Shown here in pieces: positions 24,047 through 34,480 of a stretch of 64,000 bases of DNA. Numbering within the stretch: position 1 is the first letter of the stretch; every line of letters begins with the position of its first letter. The notes under the pieces are model-generated. The model searched no databases. It was given only the letters and a program-made list of their open reading frames with translations, and was not told the origin of the DNA. Source of the DNA: Plasmodium relictum (lineage: Eukaryota; Apicomplexa; Aconoidasida; Haemosporida; Plasmodiidae); assembly GCF_900005765.1 (NCBI RefSeq), contig NC_041691.1, positions 1,798,001 to 1,862,000 of the forward strand, read 5' to 3'. A program made the position numbers and the translations under genes.

Positions 24047-25726
24047 TCAACTAATTGCATTTAAGCTTTCTACGTAATCGTATGCTTTCTGTTGAACAAC
24101 TTTTTGATTATGCAAGTTTCCATGATTTTTTTCAAATAAAAGCCATTTAGTAAAAATCATTTTCATTATTCTTGGTTTAAATTTAATTGATATAAATCTT
24201 TCAAATATATTTCTAATAAATTCGATATCATTAATATTTAATTTAATTTTTTCTTTTTTTTCATTTTTTGTTAATGAATTTATATGAATATCTAAATATG
24301 TGAACCAAATATCTGATCTTTTGGGATATTCATGAATTAATTTTTCAAAGTATGTCTTTCCTCTTTCTTTATTAGAATATTTATATTCAAAACGTGCAGC
24401 ATTTATAATCATATTCAAGTGCTTTCTTTTTTCCAAAGAATGCAATGATTTTAATAAAATAGCATGAGCATACTCCTCATCCTTAAATGTATTATGTAAA
24501 ATTTCTAAATAACAAGACCATATTTTTTTAGAATATTTAAATTTTTTGATAGCTTCTTCGCATATTTCTTTTAATTGAATTAATTTATTATTTTTTTTTA
24601 AGATATTAATCATATGCAAATAAATGAATTTTTCATTATTACATAATAATGCTCTTTTAAATACATCATATAATTTATCTCCATATGAGCATTCCATGTT
24701 TAAATAACATAAATAAATGTTCAATTTCTCTTCTACTTCTTGTATATCTATAGTCTTTAAAGCTCTTTCAGCTACTTTTCTTGCTTCATTTAAATTATTT
24801 TTTTGTAGATAATATGCTATATAACTTATCCATATTGCGCTATTATTTTTTTTTGACATTAATAATTTCTCGTAATCAAAAGGGGTAACAATATTATTAT
24901 TATCTATATTAATATTATTAGAACTATTATTATTTATTTTTTTTTTCTTTTTTTCCTTATTATATATATTATTTTCAAATGGCTCATTCCATTTTTCATA
25001 TGTTTCTTCATTATTCTTTAATTTTTTTAAAGATTTTTCATTAATATCATTTGGATACTCTTTCAGTTTTTTTACCTTATCACTATCTCTTTCTTTTTTT
25101 ATTTCTGCATATAAACTTAAATAATTTTCCTTATTAAGATCTTTTGTAATAGACATTCCTTCAATTTTTTTTTTTTTTATGAATTTATAATTTTCACTAT
25201 TCATTTCTTTGTTTTTATTTATTTCATTATTCGCGATTTCTTTTTCTTCATCTACTTCATTTGATGAGTGAATTTTTTTTTTAATAACATTTTTCTTTTC
25301 ATTGTTGTTTATATCATATTTTTTTTTTCTCTCAACATTTGCATTTATTTCCTTATTTTTATTACTATTATTATAATTTTTAATTTTAATTACATTTTTC
25401 TCTTTATTGTTGTAATCTTTTACTCGACTACCACTGTTACAATCTTTTTTTGTTCTCTTTGTTACTATGTTTCCCTTTTCAATTTTTTTTTTTTTTTTAC
25501 TTATTTCTTTATCCTTAGTATTATTTTTTTTTTTTTCCAACTTTACTTTTTTTTCTTTTTTTTTTTTTCCCTCTGTGATTTTATATTTTGAATTATTTTT
25601 TTCTAATCCACATTTTATCTCTTTTTTTTTTTGGAGTTTTACCAAGCTTATATCATTTAACTTAATATCGTTATATTTATTTATTTTATTCTTATATAAA
25701 CCTAATTTTTTTTTTTTTATATCCAT
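24047..25726 (-). CDS. RRP5: RRP5-like rRNA biogenesis protein, C-terminal HAT/TPR repeats only
   Basis: Single-exon gene, 559 residues, ATG at 25726. Residues 1-280 are Lys/Asn-rich low complexity. Residues about 283-559 are half-a-TPR (HAT) repeats closely resembling the C-terminal module of RRP5/PDCD11. They begin DYEKLLMSKKNNSAIWISYI and include NEARKVAERALKTI, EKLNIYLCYLNMECSYGDKL, YPKRSDIWFTYLDI and KQ/KAYDYVESLNA at the end. In other eukaryotes RRP5 binds pre-rRNA with about a dozen S1 domains followed by this module, and is needed for 18S and 5.8S/25S rRNA formation in the nucleolus. No S1 domain is encoded here or in the 1.7 kb upstream, so this is a stand-alone C-terminal half. The basic N-terminal region could serve nucleolar targeting (inference). 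Confidence 0.88.
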   Translation of the reverse strand: MDIKKKKLGLYKNKINKYNDIKLNDISLVKLQKKKEIKCGLEKNNSKYKITEGKKKKEKKVKLEKKKNNTKDKEISKKKKKIEKGNIVTKRTKKDCNSGSRVKDYNNKEKNVIKIKNYNNSNKNKEINANVERKKKYDINNNEKKNVIKKKIHSSNEVDEEKEIANNEINKNKEMNSENYKFIKKKKIEGMSITKDLNKENYLSLYAEIKKERDSDKVKKLKEYPNDINEKSLKKLKNNEETYEKWNEPFENNIYNKEKKKKKINNNSSNNINIDNNNIVTPFDYEKLLMSKKNNSAIWISYIAYYLQKNNLNEARKVAERALKTIDIQEVEEKLNIYLCYLNMECSYGDKLYDVFKRALLCNNEKFIYLHMINILKKNNKLIQLKEICEEAIKKFKYSKKIWSCYLEILHNTFKDEEYAHAILLKSLHSLEKRKHLNMIINAARFEYKYSNKERGKTYFEKLIHEYPKRSDIWFTYLDIHINSLTKNEKKEKIKLNINDIEFIRNIFERFISIKFKPRIMKMIFTKWLLFEKNHGNLHNQKVVQQKAYDYVESLNAIS

Positions 25727-27469
25727 CTTTCTATTTTTAAATGCAATGAAGTTTTAGCAAATTTATATGAAGATATATCATTATTATAGGGTTTTTTTTT
25801 ATTTAAATTTTTTTTTTCTTTTATAATATATTGATGATTAAATATAAAATTAAAAAAAAAAAAAAAAGTTTTTATAAAGCAGAAATAACATATGATTTTA
25901 AATGAATCACAGACTAAAATATAGTTTAAAAAAAAAAAAAAAATAAAATTATATTAAAATATTTATAATTCCATTTTTAATTTATATTATTCTGTATTAT
26001 TTATTTTATTTTATTTTTTTTTTTTATAAAAATTTTTACAAAATAACAAGAAAAATAAAAGTTATTATTTCTTGTATTTTAACTTTGTTTTATCTTTTTT
26101 AACTCTTTAAAATATAGTACAATATTTTAATAAATATTTTTTGCTACTTTTTATTTCTTTTTCTTTATTTTTCGTAGAAAAATGAAGAATAATTTTTTTT
26201 TTGATTTGCCTTATTTTAAAATAAAAATATTTATGGTTTTTTTCTATTTATAAATATAGATTGGATATGAATATATTTGATTGTAACATTTATATAGTAT
26301 CATAAATATTTCATACAATGCACAAACGTTGCTCTGACTGGAATTTTTTCTTTGAAAACATATTTCGTCATATAATATTTTTATAGATATAATAACATAT
26401 TTAAGTTAGGATTACACGGTTTTTTTTTTTAATTTTTTTAAGTTTCATATAAATATATATGAAAATTATAAATTTATGTAAACATTTAAAAAGTACTCTT
26501 AAAAAAATGAAAAAAAAATATATATATACATATCTGTACGATTATTACATAAGTTAATGTTTTACTAAAAAAAAATACTTCTAAATAAATCAAATTTTGT
26601 TTCATATTATTTAGAAAAAGAATCTTCCTACAGAAAAATTATTGCATAATATTCATTTTATACTAGTTCCTGTTTTTTTAAAATACAACTTTTTCTATGA
26701 ACAATAATTTATACATATGCGATTTTATTTTTAAAAGAAATATTTGTGTTATAATAGCATTTCCAAAAATCCTTATTAGTTTTTTTAAGATAAAATTCCA
26801 TTTATTTTCAAAAAAATACAGGAATACAAAAATAAAAATAAAAACAAAATCTTATCTTTTGAGGTTATTTACATCAACTCTTAATAATAGTACATGTTTA
26901 TTTTATTTTACTTTTAAATTATTTATGATTTGCATACAATTTAAATAAATCAAATAAAAATACTTTTCATAAATAAAAAAAGAAAAGGAATTAATACATT
27001 TTTTTAATTATTAATCAGGCAGCTTTTTCTCTCTTTTTTTTTTTTTTTTATATCATCCTTAATATATATATCTATAAAAAATGATTAATACACGATTAGC
27101 ATTGTTATCATGTTGCTTATTTATTATATAAATTAAGTTTTAATATATATAATTTAAATTTCATCTTATCTTTAATACTATTATTTCAATATTCCTCAAT
27201 TGTAATTTTCCAAAAAAATTATTTCTGTTACATTACATATCAATTAAATATATTCAAAACTTGAAGTGAAGTATTAGTTTGTCTGTTATTTTTTTTTTCT
27301 TTATTTACGTTTTTTCTATATTTCTTCATATATTTAATGTAAATTTTTAATTACCTAAGAATTATCTTCACATTTTATTTATTTTACTAGTAACATATTG
27401 ACCTTTTATTTTATTGCCAATAATGATAATAATAATAATAATAATATTTTTACTTATCTTTTTAATATG
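25727..27469. other. Intergenic region (1.7 kb), one less AT-biased patch
   Basis: Spacer between two minus-strand genes. Most is T-rich or A-rich with no supported frame; a stretch at 26697-26948 is open but its peptide looks random. A patch around 26318-26370, containing GTTGCTCTGACTGG followed by AATTTTTTC, is strikingly less biased than its surroundings and may be a small RNA or promoter core. No tRNA signature is visible. Confidence 0.45.
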
Positions 27470-28021
27470 CTATGTAGTTTTTTCAATATTTTTTTGAAAT
27501 AACTTTGATTTATAATCATTGAATTGTTTTAATTGATCATTGAGAACCTTTTTTTGAGAAATATATTTTATATTATTCACTCGAAATAAATTATTTTGTG
27601 TTCTAAATACACAAGGAATTGCAACTTTAGCTGCTGCTTTTTTTAAAACTTTATAAACTGGATCATCAAAGCCTAATGTATTAAATGGACTAATAGTAGG
27701 AATATGAAATATAGTTTTTCCAGAAGGTACTCTAGCAACAAAATGATCAATTAGTCCTTTTCCTTGTCCCATTTTGGTTCCATCTGGTTTTTTTGTTACA
27801 CTATAAGTAGCATGAACATCAACAATGTACTCTTTTTTCTTTCCTAAATATTTACGTATTATTTGTCTCATTTCTACTAATTTCTCTCCTTTTATTCTTT
27901 TTGGACAAGCACATATCAATGATTTCCCAATTTTAATATCAGGAGAATTTAATGGAATTATTCTCCCTTTTGGTGCCTTTAATCGAACAGGCAAGGGACT
28001 TTTATAAATTATAGGTGGCAT
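27470..28021 (-). CDS. Mitochondrial ribosomal protein uL16 (L16)
   Basis: Single-exon gene, 183 residues, ATG at 28021. The uL16 core is recognisable: RQIIRKYLGKKKEYIVDVHA, then TKKPDGTKMGQGKGLIDHF and VARVPSGKTIFHI, equivalent to the MGKGKG / VKPG...LFEI region that contacts the tRNA elbow and the peptidyl-transferase centre of the large subunit. Length is close to bacterial L16 plus a C-terminal extension. There is no apicoplast-style signal peptide; the short basic start (MPPIIYKSPLPVRLKAPKGR) fits mitochondrial import, and Plasmodium mitochondrial ribosomes take all proteins from nuclear genes. A very long (TA)n array begins just upstream of the start codon. An apicoplast location is the alternative but less likely. 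Confidence 0.85.
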   Translation of the reverse strand: MPPIIYKSPLPVRLKAPKGRIIPLNSPDIKIGKSLICACPKRIKGEKLVEMRQIIRKYLGKKKEYIVDVHATYSVTKKPDGTKMGQGKGLIDHFVARVPSGKTIFHIPTISPFNTLGFDDPVYKVLKKAAAKVAIPCVFRTQNNLFRVNNIKYISQKKVLNDQLKQFNDYKSKLFQKNIEKTT

Positions 28022-28040
28022 ATTTTATTAGTAAAATATA

Positions 28041-28043
<3 letters not shown>

Positions 28044-28109
<66 letters not shown>
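28044..28109. repeat. (TA)n array upstream of the uL16 gene
   Basis: The longest TA dinucleotide array in the window, starting about 22 bp upstream of the uL16 start codon. It may sit in the 5' UTR or core promoter. Confidence 0.9.
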
Positions 28110-28112
<3 letters not shown>

Positions 28113-29353
28113 TTCAAATATCAATGTAAAAATATTCAGTAATTTAAATAGTACACATATATAGATAAAAAAAAATATGTTTTATTATATATAAATTTTT
28201 TAAGAGTAAAAATTTTTTTTTTAAATATTAGTTTTTTATTTCCTTTTTTTCAGTTAAACAATAAGTAATATATTCAATATTTTTTTTATTCTTCATTGTT
28301 TTTATTGCAATACTTTCTCAAATGATACCTAATTTTTTAAACATTTTACATCTTCAAAATTAATGATACATATTGTTTTAAAATACAAAAAAAAAAGAAA
28401 AAAAAATTAGTAATAAAGTTAATCTTTTTTTTTTTTTACTAAAACACACAAAACTTTAAAATTAAATTTTTATAAAATTAATTTAAAAAATTTAATTTTT
28501 AATAATATATGTTTTTTTTATAATTTAATAATAAATATTTATATACTATTTATGTTAATATTATTTTGTTTTTTTTAATAAATTATTAATTTTAAGATGA
28601 CATCAATAATTTTGAAAATATTCATATATAAAAAAAAAACATTAACTTTTCTTTTTTCTTATTTTACATAATTATGTGCAGCTAAGGAAAATATTGCAAA
28701 CTTCTAAATATAAAAAAAATCTTTTAAGCTTTGTAAAAAAAACAAAAATATATATAAATGTTTTATAAACTTTTCTTATATATATGATAGAAACATAAAT
28801 TGTTTAAAATAAAAGCTCTTTTAAATAATTATGATTAATCTCTTTTTTTTTTTTTTTAAATAGAAATATATTGAAAATTAAAATAAAGAAAATGTTTATG
28901 GACATAATTAGACTATTCATTTACAAACAAGTAAGAATTTTAAAAGAAAATATTTTCTTTTTATGTAATTTTATAAATAGCTCTATTTTTTTTCTATTGT
29001 GAATAATAAATTTTCATTGAAGCATTTAAATTTTCCTAATAATTTTCTATTGAATATGTTTATTTTTCTATTTTTAAATTTCGATATTACTATATAAAAT
29101 TTTTTTTGTGCAAATGAATTAAAATGGACATAGATACAAATAAAGATTATATTTTTGACAAAAAAGAATAAGCATTATTTATATAATATTTAATTGCTAA
29201 AAATAAAGTAAAAGACAAAAAAATTAAACAAAAATTTAAATACTAAAAAGTTGATGATGGATTTTTCTTAAGTAAAAATGTATTCTTATAAAATATTTTA
29301 AAAATATTCACCTTTTTTTCTTCTTCATATTTTTTTTTTATAATATATTTAAA
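28110..29353. other. Intergenic region between SOAP-like and uL16 genes
   Basis: AT-rich spacer with no supported gene. A short plus-strand frame beginning ATGTTTATGG near 28891 ends at a donor-like AAGTAAGA but has no convincing partner exon. The 3' UTR of the SOAP-like gene and the promoter of the uL16 gene must lie here. Confidence 0.5.
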
Positions 29354-29953
29354 TTAACAAAAACAAGAACAGCTGCATTCCTCAGTTTGAACACCCGTGC
29401 TACTATGACATGAAGAAAAGCATTCTGTTGCACCATCCCCTGAATTTGGATCTGTTTCAGGATTTGTTTCTGGTTCTGTTTCTGGTTCTGTTTCTGGTTC
29501 TGTTTCTGGTCCTGTTTCTGGTTCTGTTTCTGGTCCTGTTTCTGGTTCTGTTTCTGGTTCTGTTTCTGGTTCTGTTTCTGGTTCTGTTTCTGGTCCTGTT
29601 CCTGAGTTATCATTTTTAATAGGCAAATCCTTACATGTTCTTGAACGAGCAGATTTTTTTGGCATATTTCTACTTTTTCTCTTAATGTTTCCTAAGCTAG
29701 CATTTCTATATTTCATTGAAAAACCTGTTTTGTTTTTACAGCTACATTCACATTCACAAAAGTTTTCTGGTAGGCATTTTATACATTCCTTTTTTGTTTT
29801 TTTTGGTGAAAAAATTTCCACAGCTGAAAAATTTTTTACATTAGATTGATCATGAGGACGTGCAATTGAACTTTTTGTTGAGACATTTCTTACTCCTTTA
29901 CTATAGGCAAATGCGCAAAAGAGAGGAACAAAAATAATTAAAATTTTTTTCAT
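29354..29953 (-). CDS. SOAP: Secreted ookinete adhesive protein (SOAP)-like, Cys-rich with PETE repeat
   Basis: Single-exon gene, 199 residues, ATG at 29953. It has a signal peptide (ILIIFVPLFCAFAYSKG), then a Cys-rich module (ECIKCLPENFCECECSCKN). A basic linker follows, then an acidic tandem repeat of Pro-Glu-Thr-Glu/Gly (nt 29446-29598, about 12-nt units). A second Cys-rich end reads ECFSSCHSS...EECSCSCFC. SOAP is a micronemal protein secreted by ookinetes that helps invasion of the mosquito midgut and binds laminin (established knowledge). The call rests on signal peptide, Cys-cluster style and position between cytochrome c and the adenylyl cyclase, which fits my recollection of the P. 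falciparum locus. The PETE repeat is not a feature I associate with SOAP. A different Cys-rich secreted protein is the alternative. Confidence 0.62.
   Translation of the reverse strand: MKKILIIFVPLFCAFAYSKGVRNVSTKSSIARPHDQSNVKNFSAVEIFSPKKTKKECIKCLPENFCECECSCKNKTGFSMKYRNASLGNIKRKSRNMPKKSARSRTCKDLPIKNDNSGTGPETEPETEPETEPETEPETGPETEPETGPETEPETEPETEPETNPETDPNSGDGATECFSSCHSSTGVQTEECSCSCFC
29446..29598 (-). repeat. 12-nt tandem repeat encoding Pro-Glu-Thr-Glu/Gly
   Basis: On the plus strand the unit reads GTTTCTGGTTCT, with the variant GTTTCTGGTCCT. Units are almost identical at nucleotide level, so the array was recently homogenised by slippage or recombination. The GGT>GGTCC variants change PETE to PETG at three or so positions. 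Confidence 0.9.
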
Positions 29954-31839
29954 TTTTATTGATATATATTAAAATATGTTATGTAAAAAAAAAAATTAAA
30001 TATAAAAAAAATTATTTCATATAGAATAAAAAGTTATTATATCTTAAGGAAGAAAATAAATAATTTAGTTAATAGATAGAATTTAAATTCTACTACATTA
30101 TAAATGAAACAAAAAAAAAAAGAAAGTAAAAGGTAAAAATTAAAAATGAAATAAGAAAGTTGAAAACAAAAAAAGTTAAAAAAAAAAATAAAAATTTAAA
30201 TAAAAATAAAATTTAAAATGAAAATAAATTTATGAGAGAGAAAGACAATGGAAAATCCAGCATTTTCATAGATCTTTTCAGCAAATTGTTTTTTTGCTTT
30301 TAAAAAGCTTTTTTTTTTTTTTTTTGAAAAAAGCTGTTTTTTTTTTTTTGAAAATAGCTTTTTTTTTTTTAAAAGCTCATTATTTTTTTTTTTTAAATAA
30401 AAAAAATTTATATCACCGTAAATATTAAATATCTTATATCTTTTTTTTATAAGTGTTTAAATAAAATATCTTAAAAATGATAAATATAAGAGTATTTTTT
30501 TATGTTTACGGATACATATGGAACCAGAAATAAAGTTTTATAAATGTATATAGGCATAAGCAAAAAATTTGAAGATTGTTAGCAGAGCTGGCTTTTCCAT
30601 GAACTCTTATAAAGAAAAAGGTGTTTACAAATAAAAAATGCTAGTACTATAATACACATAAGAGTTTTATTATCTCATAATTTTTTTTAGGGATTGCTAG
30701 CTAAATTAAAAATTATTATTATGTAATATTGATAATATATAGCATACTAATTAATACATTAATATTCATTCTCCTAAAATATTTCCAAAAAATGCATAGA
30801 TTTTTTCATTACTATGATACATCATTTTTAAAACTTTAATTCTTAAAAAAAAAATTTTAATCGTCTAATATTTTGAAAATATTCAACAATAAATATAAAT
30901 TACAAAATATTATTCCTGTTCTTTTTATAAAAATAATGATAAACGATGATGAGAATAATAATGAAAAACTCATAAAAATGCCAATAGAGTAAAAAGAAAT
31001 GATTTTCATATAAATACTTCTTTTGCTTTATGTTATAAAAAATTTTCTAATATATTAATTTTTAATTATAACATTTTAATAAATTTTTAATTCTATACAT
31101 TAAAAAAAAAAGGAATCTTAAATTAGCTGTTTTATTTTGTTAATTTTATTAGTAATTTCTTTTAATATATAATTATGTATTATATGGGTTATAAAATAAA
31201 TTTAATGTATTACAAAACTATTAACGAATAAATAATTTTTAGTGTATCTAAAAATTTTTTTTTTGATGAAAGTTCAAAGTAATCTTAAAAAAGAATTTTT
31301 GTGTAATTTATATTTAAAGTTAAAATTTGTCTTTAAAAAATCCTTTTTATTTTTAATTAAATTTAATGAAATTTATAACTTGTGCTTGTGTATATATATA
31401 TATAACATTGTGTCTTTTAATAAATATATAGTAAAAAATAAAAAAAATAATAATAATAAATATTCTCATAATTATTCATCATAGAAAGGAGAAAAAAATA
31501 TTAATAATGTATATTACAAATATTATTTTCCTAATTTATTGATGAAATATATTGGAAACAACAAAATATTGAACTTTTTTGCATTATATATATTTATATA
31601 AAATTTTCTTTAATATAGTTAACTATAAAAATATATTATTTAAAAAATAGTATCAATTTTTCAGATTATTTTTTCGTTTTTCGTACCATTTGTTCATTTA
31701 TTATAAAAATGCATGTTATTTATACTATATATATTTTCTTTAATTTCATTCTATTTAATCTTTTTCTATTTTGATTTGTTAATACTTTTACAAGATTTTT
31801 TTTTTTTTTATAATATATTTATTTGTACTTTTTATTGTT
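29954..31839. promoter_or_regulatory. Upstream region of the SOAP-like gene: TAGCTA site and separated inverted repeat
   Basis: Promoter of the SOAP-like gene (reading leftwards) and 3' flank of the CCC-tail gene. TAGCTA lies at 30698-30703, about 745 bp upstream of the ATG; it matches the ookinete factor AP2-O site TAGC(T/C)A (established knowledge). A 14-nt inverted repeat with one mismatch pairs ATGGAAAATCCAGC (about 30247-30260) with GCTGGCTTTTCCAT (about 30587-30600). A T-tract array of three AGC-T(n) units lies at 30305-30375. No coding frame is supported. Confidence 0.4.
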
Positions 31840-32264
31840 TTAGCAACAACACAAAAATGTTTTTCCTTTTGCTTTTTTTATTACAGGATCCATATATTCA
31901 ATAGTATAATTTTTCAACAGAAAATGTGGATGATACTAAAAAAAAAAAAAAAAGGTTTTTATTTATACGTATTTTATTAAATTATATTATATATATATGA
32001 ATAAAAGTTTATTTTATATACCTTTGGTGCTGAAAATAAGTTTTTATGAAAACTTGAATTAAATAAATTTTTCGTAAACTTTTTTTTAGATTCATTTGAT
32101 ATTAATATTCTTGTATTTTTGTTGGTGAAATTGTCTTGGTTTTCTTCAATTAATTCATTTGTGTTTTTTGTGTCATTATTATCATTTTTCTCTACACATT
32201 TTACAGTAACTGTTTCATTTAATTTTTCAATCGTTTCAACTTTTTTCTCTAAATTATTTTCCAT
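31840..32264 (-). CDS. Small two-exon protein with C-terminal Cys-Cys-Cys (112 aa), unknown function
   Basis: Splicing complement(31840-31935, 32022-32264) gives 112 residues. Exon 1 starts at the ATG at 32264 and is acidic and Asn/Glu-rich (MENNLEKKVETIEKLNETV). It ends in FHKNLFSAPK at an AAG|GTATAT donor. The T-rich 86-nt intron ends in TTTTAG, and exon 2 reads YHPHFLLKNYTIEYMDP then KGKTFLCCC and stops. There is no signal peptide or membrane span. The terminal CCC preceded by a basic patch would suit S-palmitoylation or, less likely, prenylation, so peripheral membrane attachment is inferred. Its position next to cytochrome c suggests a syntenic small gene in other Plasmodium species, but I do not recognise the family. 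Confidence 0.65.
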
Positions 32265-34480
32265 TTTTCCTATTTTTTTTTTAATGTATAATTTTATAAT
32301 ATATATGGTTAATATATATTTATTTTTTCTACAAATATTTCTATGATATTACTAATTTAATTACATTAATAAAATTAATTTATTTTTTCATTAGAAAAAA
32401 AAGAAAATAAGAAAAACATAAAAATTTTTATTTGTACCTAGAATTATAAAACTAAAAATGATGTAAATACTTTAATTACAGCTATCAGTATTGCAAATAT
32501 TTAATTATATAATTAAAATGATTATTATTTTTTACAGTATTTTTATGTGCATATCAAAATTAAAAAAAGACATATGTACAATTTTTTAATCTTTTTATAT
32601 TTTGAGCTATTTTTTAAAAATGATTAAAAAAAAAAAAATTGAAAATAATTAAGATGAATTTTTTGTATTGCCATATATTTGATAGCATTAAAATATTTAA
32701 AATATTAAAGAAAAGAAATTAAAATAAAAAAAAAGAAAAAAATAGGTTATTTTTGTTATAGAAAATTAATTATAATATATGAAATATTATAGATCTTGCT
32801 ATATTTGGTGAGGTATATTTAAATGTGTAAATGAAATTTTACACAATATATTTTTGGATGGATAGAAATTTAAAAAAAAAATTTTGTATAAAATTGTATT
32901 ATTATAAAGATTTTTCACTAAAAATAATTCCATTATATTTATGTACCTTTTTTAAAAATATTTTTCATTTGTTTCTTATAGATGTAAAAATACATATGAA
33001 GTTTTTGTGAGTTCACTACTTACAGTAAATAAACTTATGTTTTTTTTTTTTTTTTAAATGAGAATCAGTAGTATTATTTTAAAATAATTTGTTCATAAAA
33101 ATGAAAATACATATATGGTAAAATTTAATAATAAAATCTTCATTGGAAAAATATTTTCTTTTTTAATACTTTTAGAAAGTCGTTTTACACAACATAGAAA
33201 AAAAAAAAAATGAAAACAGTGAAGATAAAATGTGAAATGACAAAATTTTAATTTTTACTTTTTACCCTTTTATAAATATTACCAAATACTCTTAACATAT
33301 GGAATTTTTTATTATATATTTATGCACGTAATATATGTTAAGAAAAATTATTTTTTTAATTTTTTGTTCTAATATTATTAAAAAGTTTCCATAAATAGGA
33401 AAATATTTCATTGTTATATTTATATTTCATTATTTTCCTCTTTTTCTCTTTAGTATTTTTTAATTATAAAATATTAAAATTAATTAATTTTGAAGACTAG
33501 CATTTTTAATTTCATTTTTACAATTCTACTTTTTTTTCTATCAAAAAATAAAATAAAATATTTAAATGTTTTTTTTTATATAGTAAGGTTAGAAATTAAA
33601 AAATAATTTTTTTTGTATTATGTTGTATTTTTTGGATGTTGAATAATAAAATAATTTCATGAATTCAAAGAATAAATATTTTCATATGAGTTAAAAAATT
33701 CATTTTTTCTTTGTTTTCTTTATTTTTTTTTCAATTTACCCTATTATTAATTCATCATATTATAATAAATAATATATAAATATTCATATTATTTCTTTTA
33801 TCAATGGAAAGAAAATTTTACTTATAAAGAAATATTTTATTTTTTCCTAATAGATTAATACATACATAGTATATTATAGAAAAATAAAATGAACCAAAAC
33901 CATTACATTAAAAAAAATAACATTTAAATTAAATGATAAAATTTAAAATGCCACGAAAGCTTCACTTGATTTATTTTTATAAAATTTTAAATTGAATCTT
34001 TAAAATTTTTTTTTCTTTTCAGAATAAAAGCTTTTTATTTAGTTTATTTAAAAAAAAAAAAATAATAATTTTAAAAATAATATTAAAACTAAGTTAAATT
34101 TTCAACTTTATACTTTTCACATTATTTCTATAAATAAAAAAAAAAAAAAAATGATTAATATAATCTAAAATAGATATCAGAAATTGTAAAATTAAAAAAA
34201 TTTAACTTAATATGAATTTTATTTATTAAATAAATTAAATTTTTAACTCAATCATATATTTAAAATTCTTTTAATATAATAAATAATTTTTTGCTGTTAA
34301 TCAATAAAATACGTCTTTATTTTATTTTAATCTATATTTGTAGTAATTATATTTGTGAACTTTTTTCAAATTATATTTTATTTTAATTTAATTTATAATT
34401 AAAATTAGTATTATTTTTTATATAAAAATATAGTTGTGAAATAAAAAAAGAAATTTAATATTTCTTATTTTAAAAAAATA
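32265..34480. other. Divergent intergenic region upstream of cytochrome c
   Basis: 2.2-kb bidirectional spacer between the CCC-tail gene (-) and cytochrome c (+). A perfect 8-bp hairpin, TGTGTAAA (32824-32831) with TTTACACA (32838-32845), has a 6-nt loop. The rest is poly-A/T and short random frames. No gene is supported. Confidence 0.5.

Noticed and set aside
25268-25757. Plus-strand frames of Phe/Ile over the RRP5-like N terminus
   Set aside because: Antisense of the Lys-rich (AAA) region. The poly-Phe composition is a by-product.
26697-26948. 83-codon plus-strand frame
   Set aside because: No family features, random-looking composition, no splice partners. Treated as chance in AT-rich spacer.
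28891-28932. Possible first exon MFMDIIRLFIYKQ followed by a good donor
   Set aside because: No downstream exon with a matching acceptor and coding character could be joined. Kept only as a note.
29338-29619. Open frames rich in QKQNQ (minus) and LVLF (plus) over the SOAP-like repeat
   Set aside because: They are out-of-frame readings of the 12-nt PETE repeat. The PETE frame has a signal peptide and Cys clusters at both ends; the others have neither.
31242-31484. 80-codon plus-strand frame
   Set aside because: Phe/Lys/Ile/Asn-rich with no motif; lies in the promoter/3' flank region and lacks neighbouring exons.
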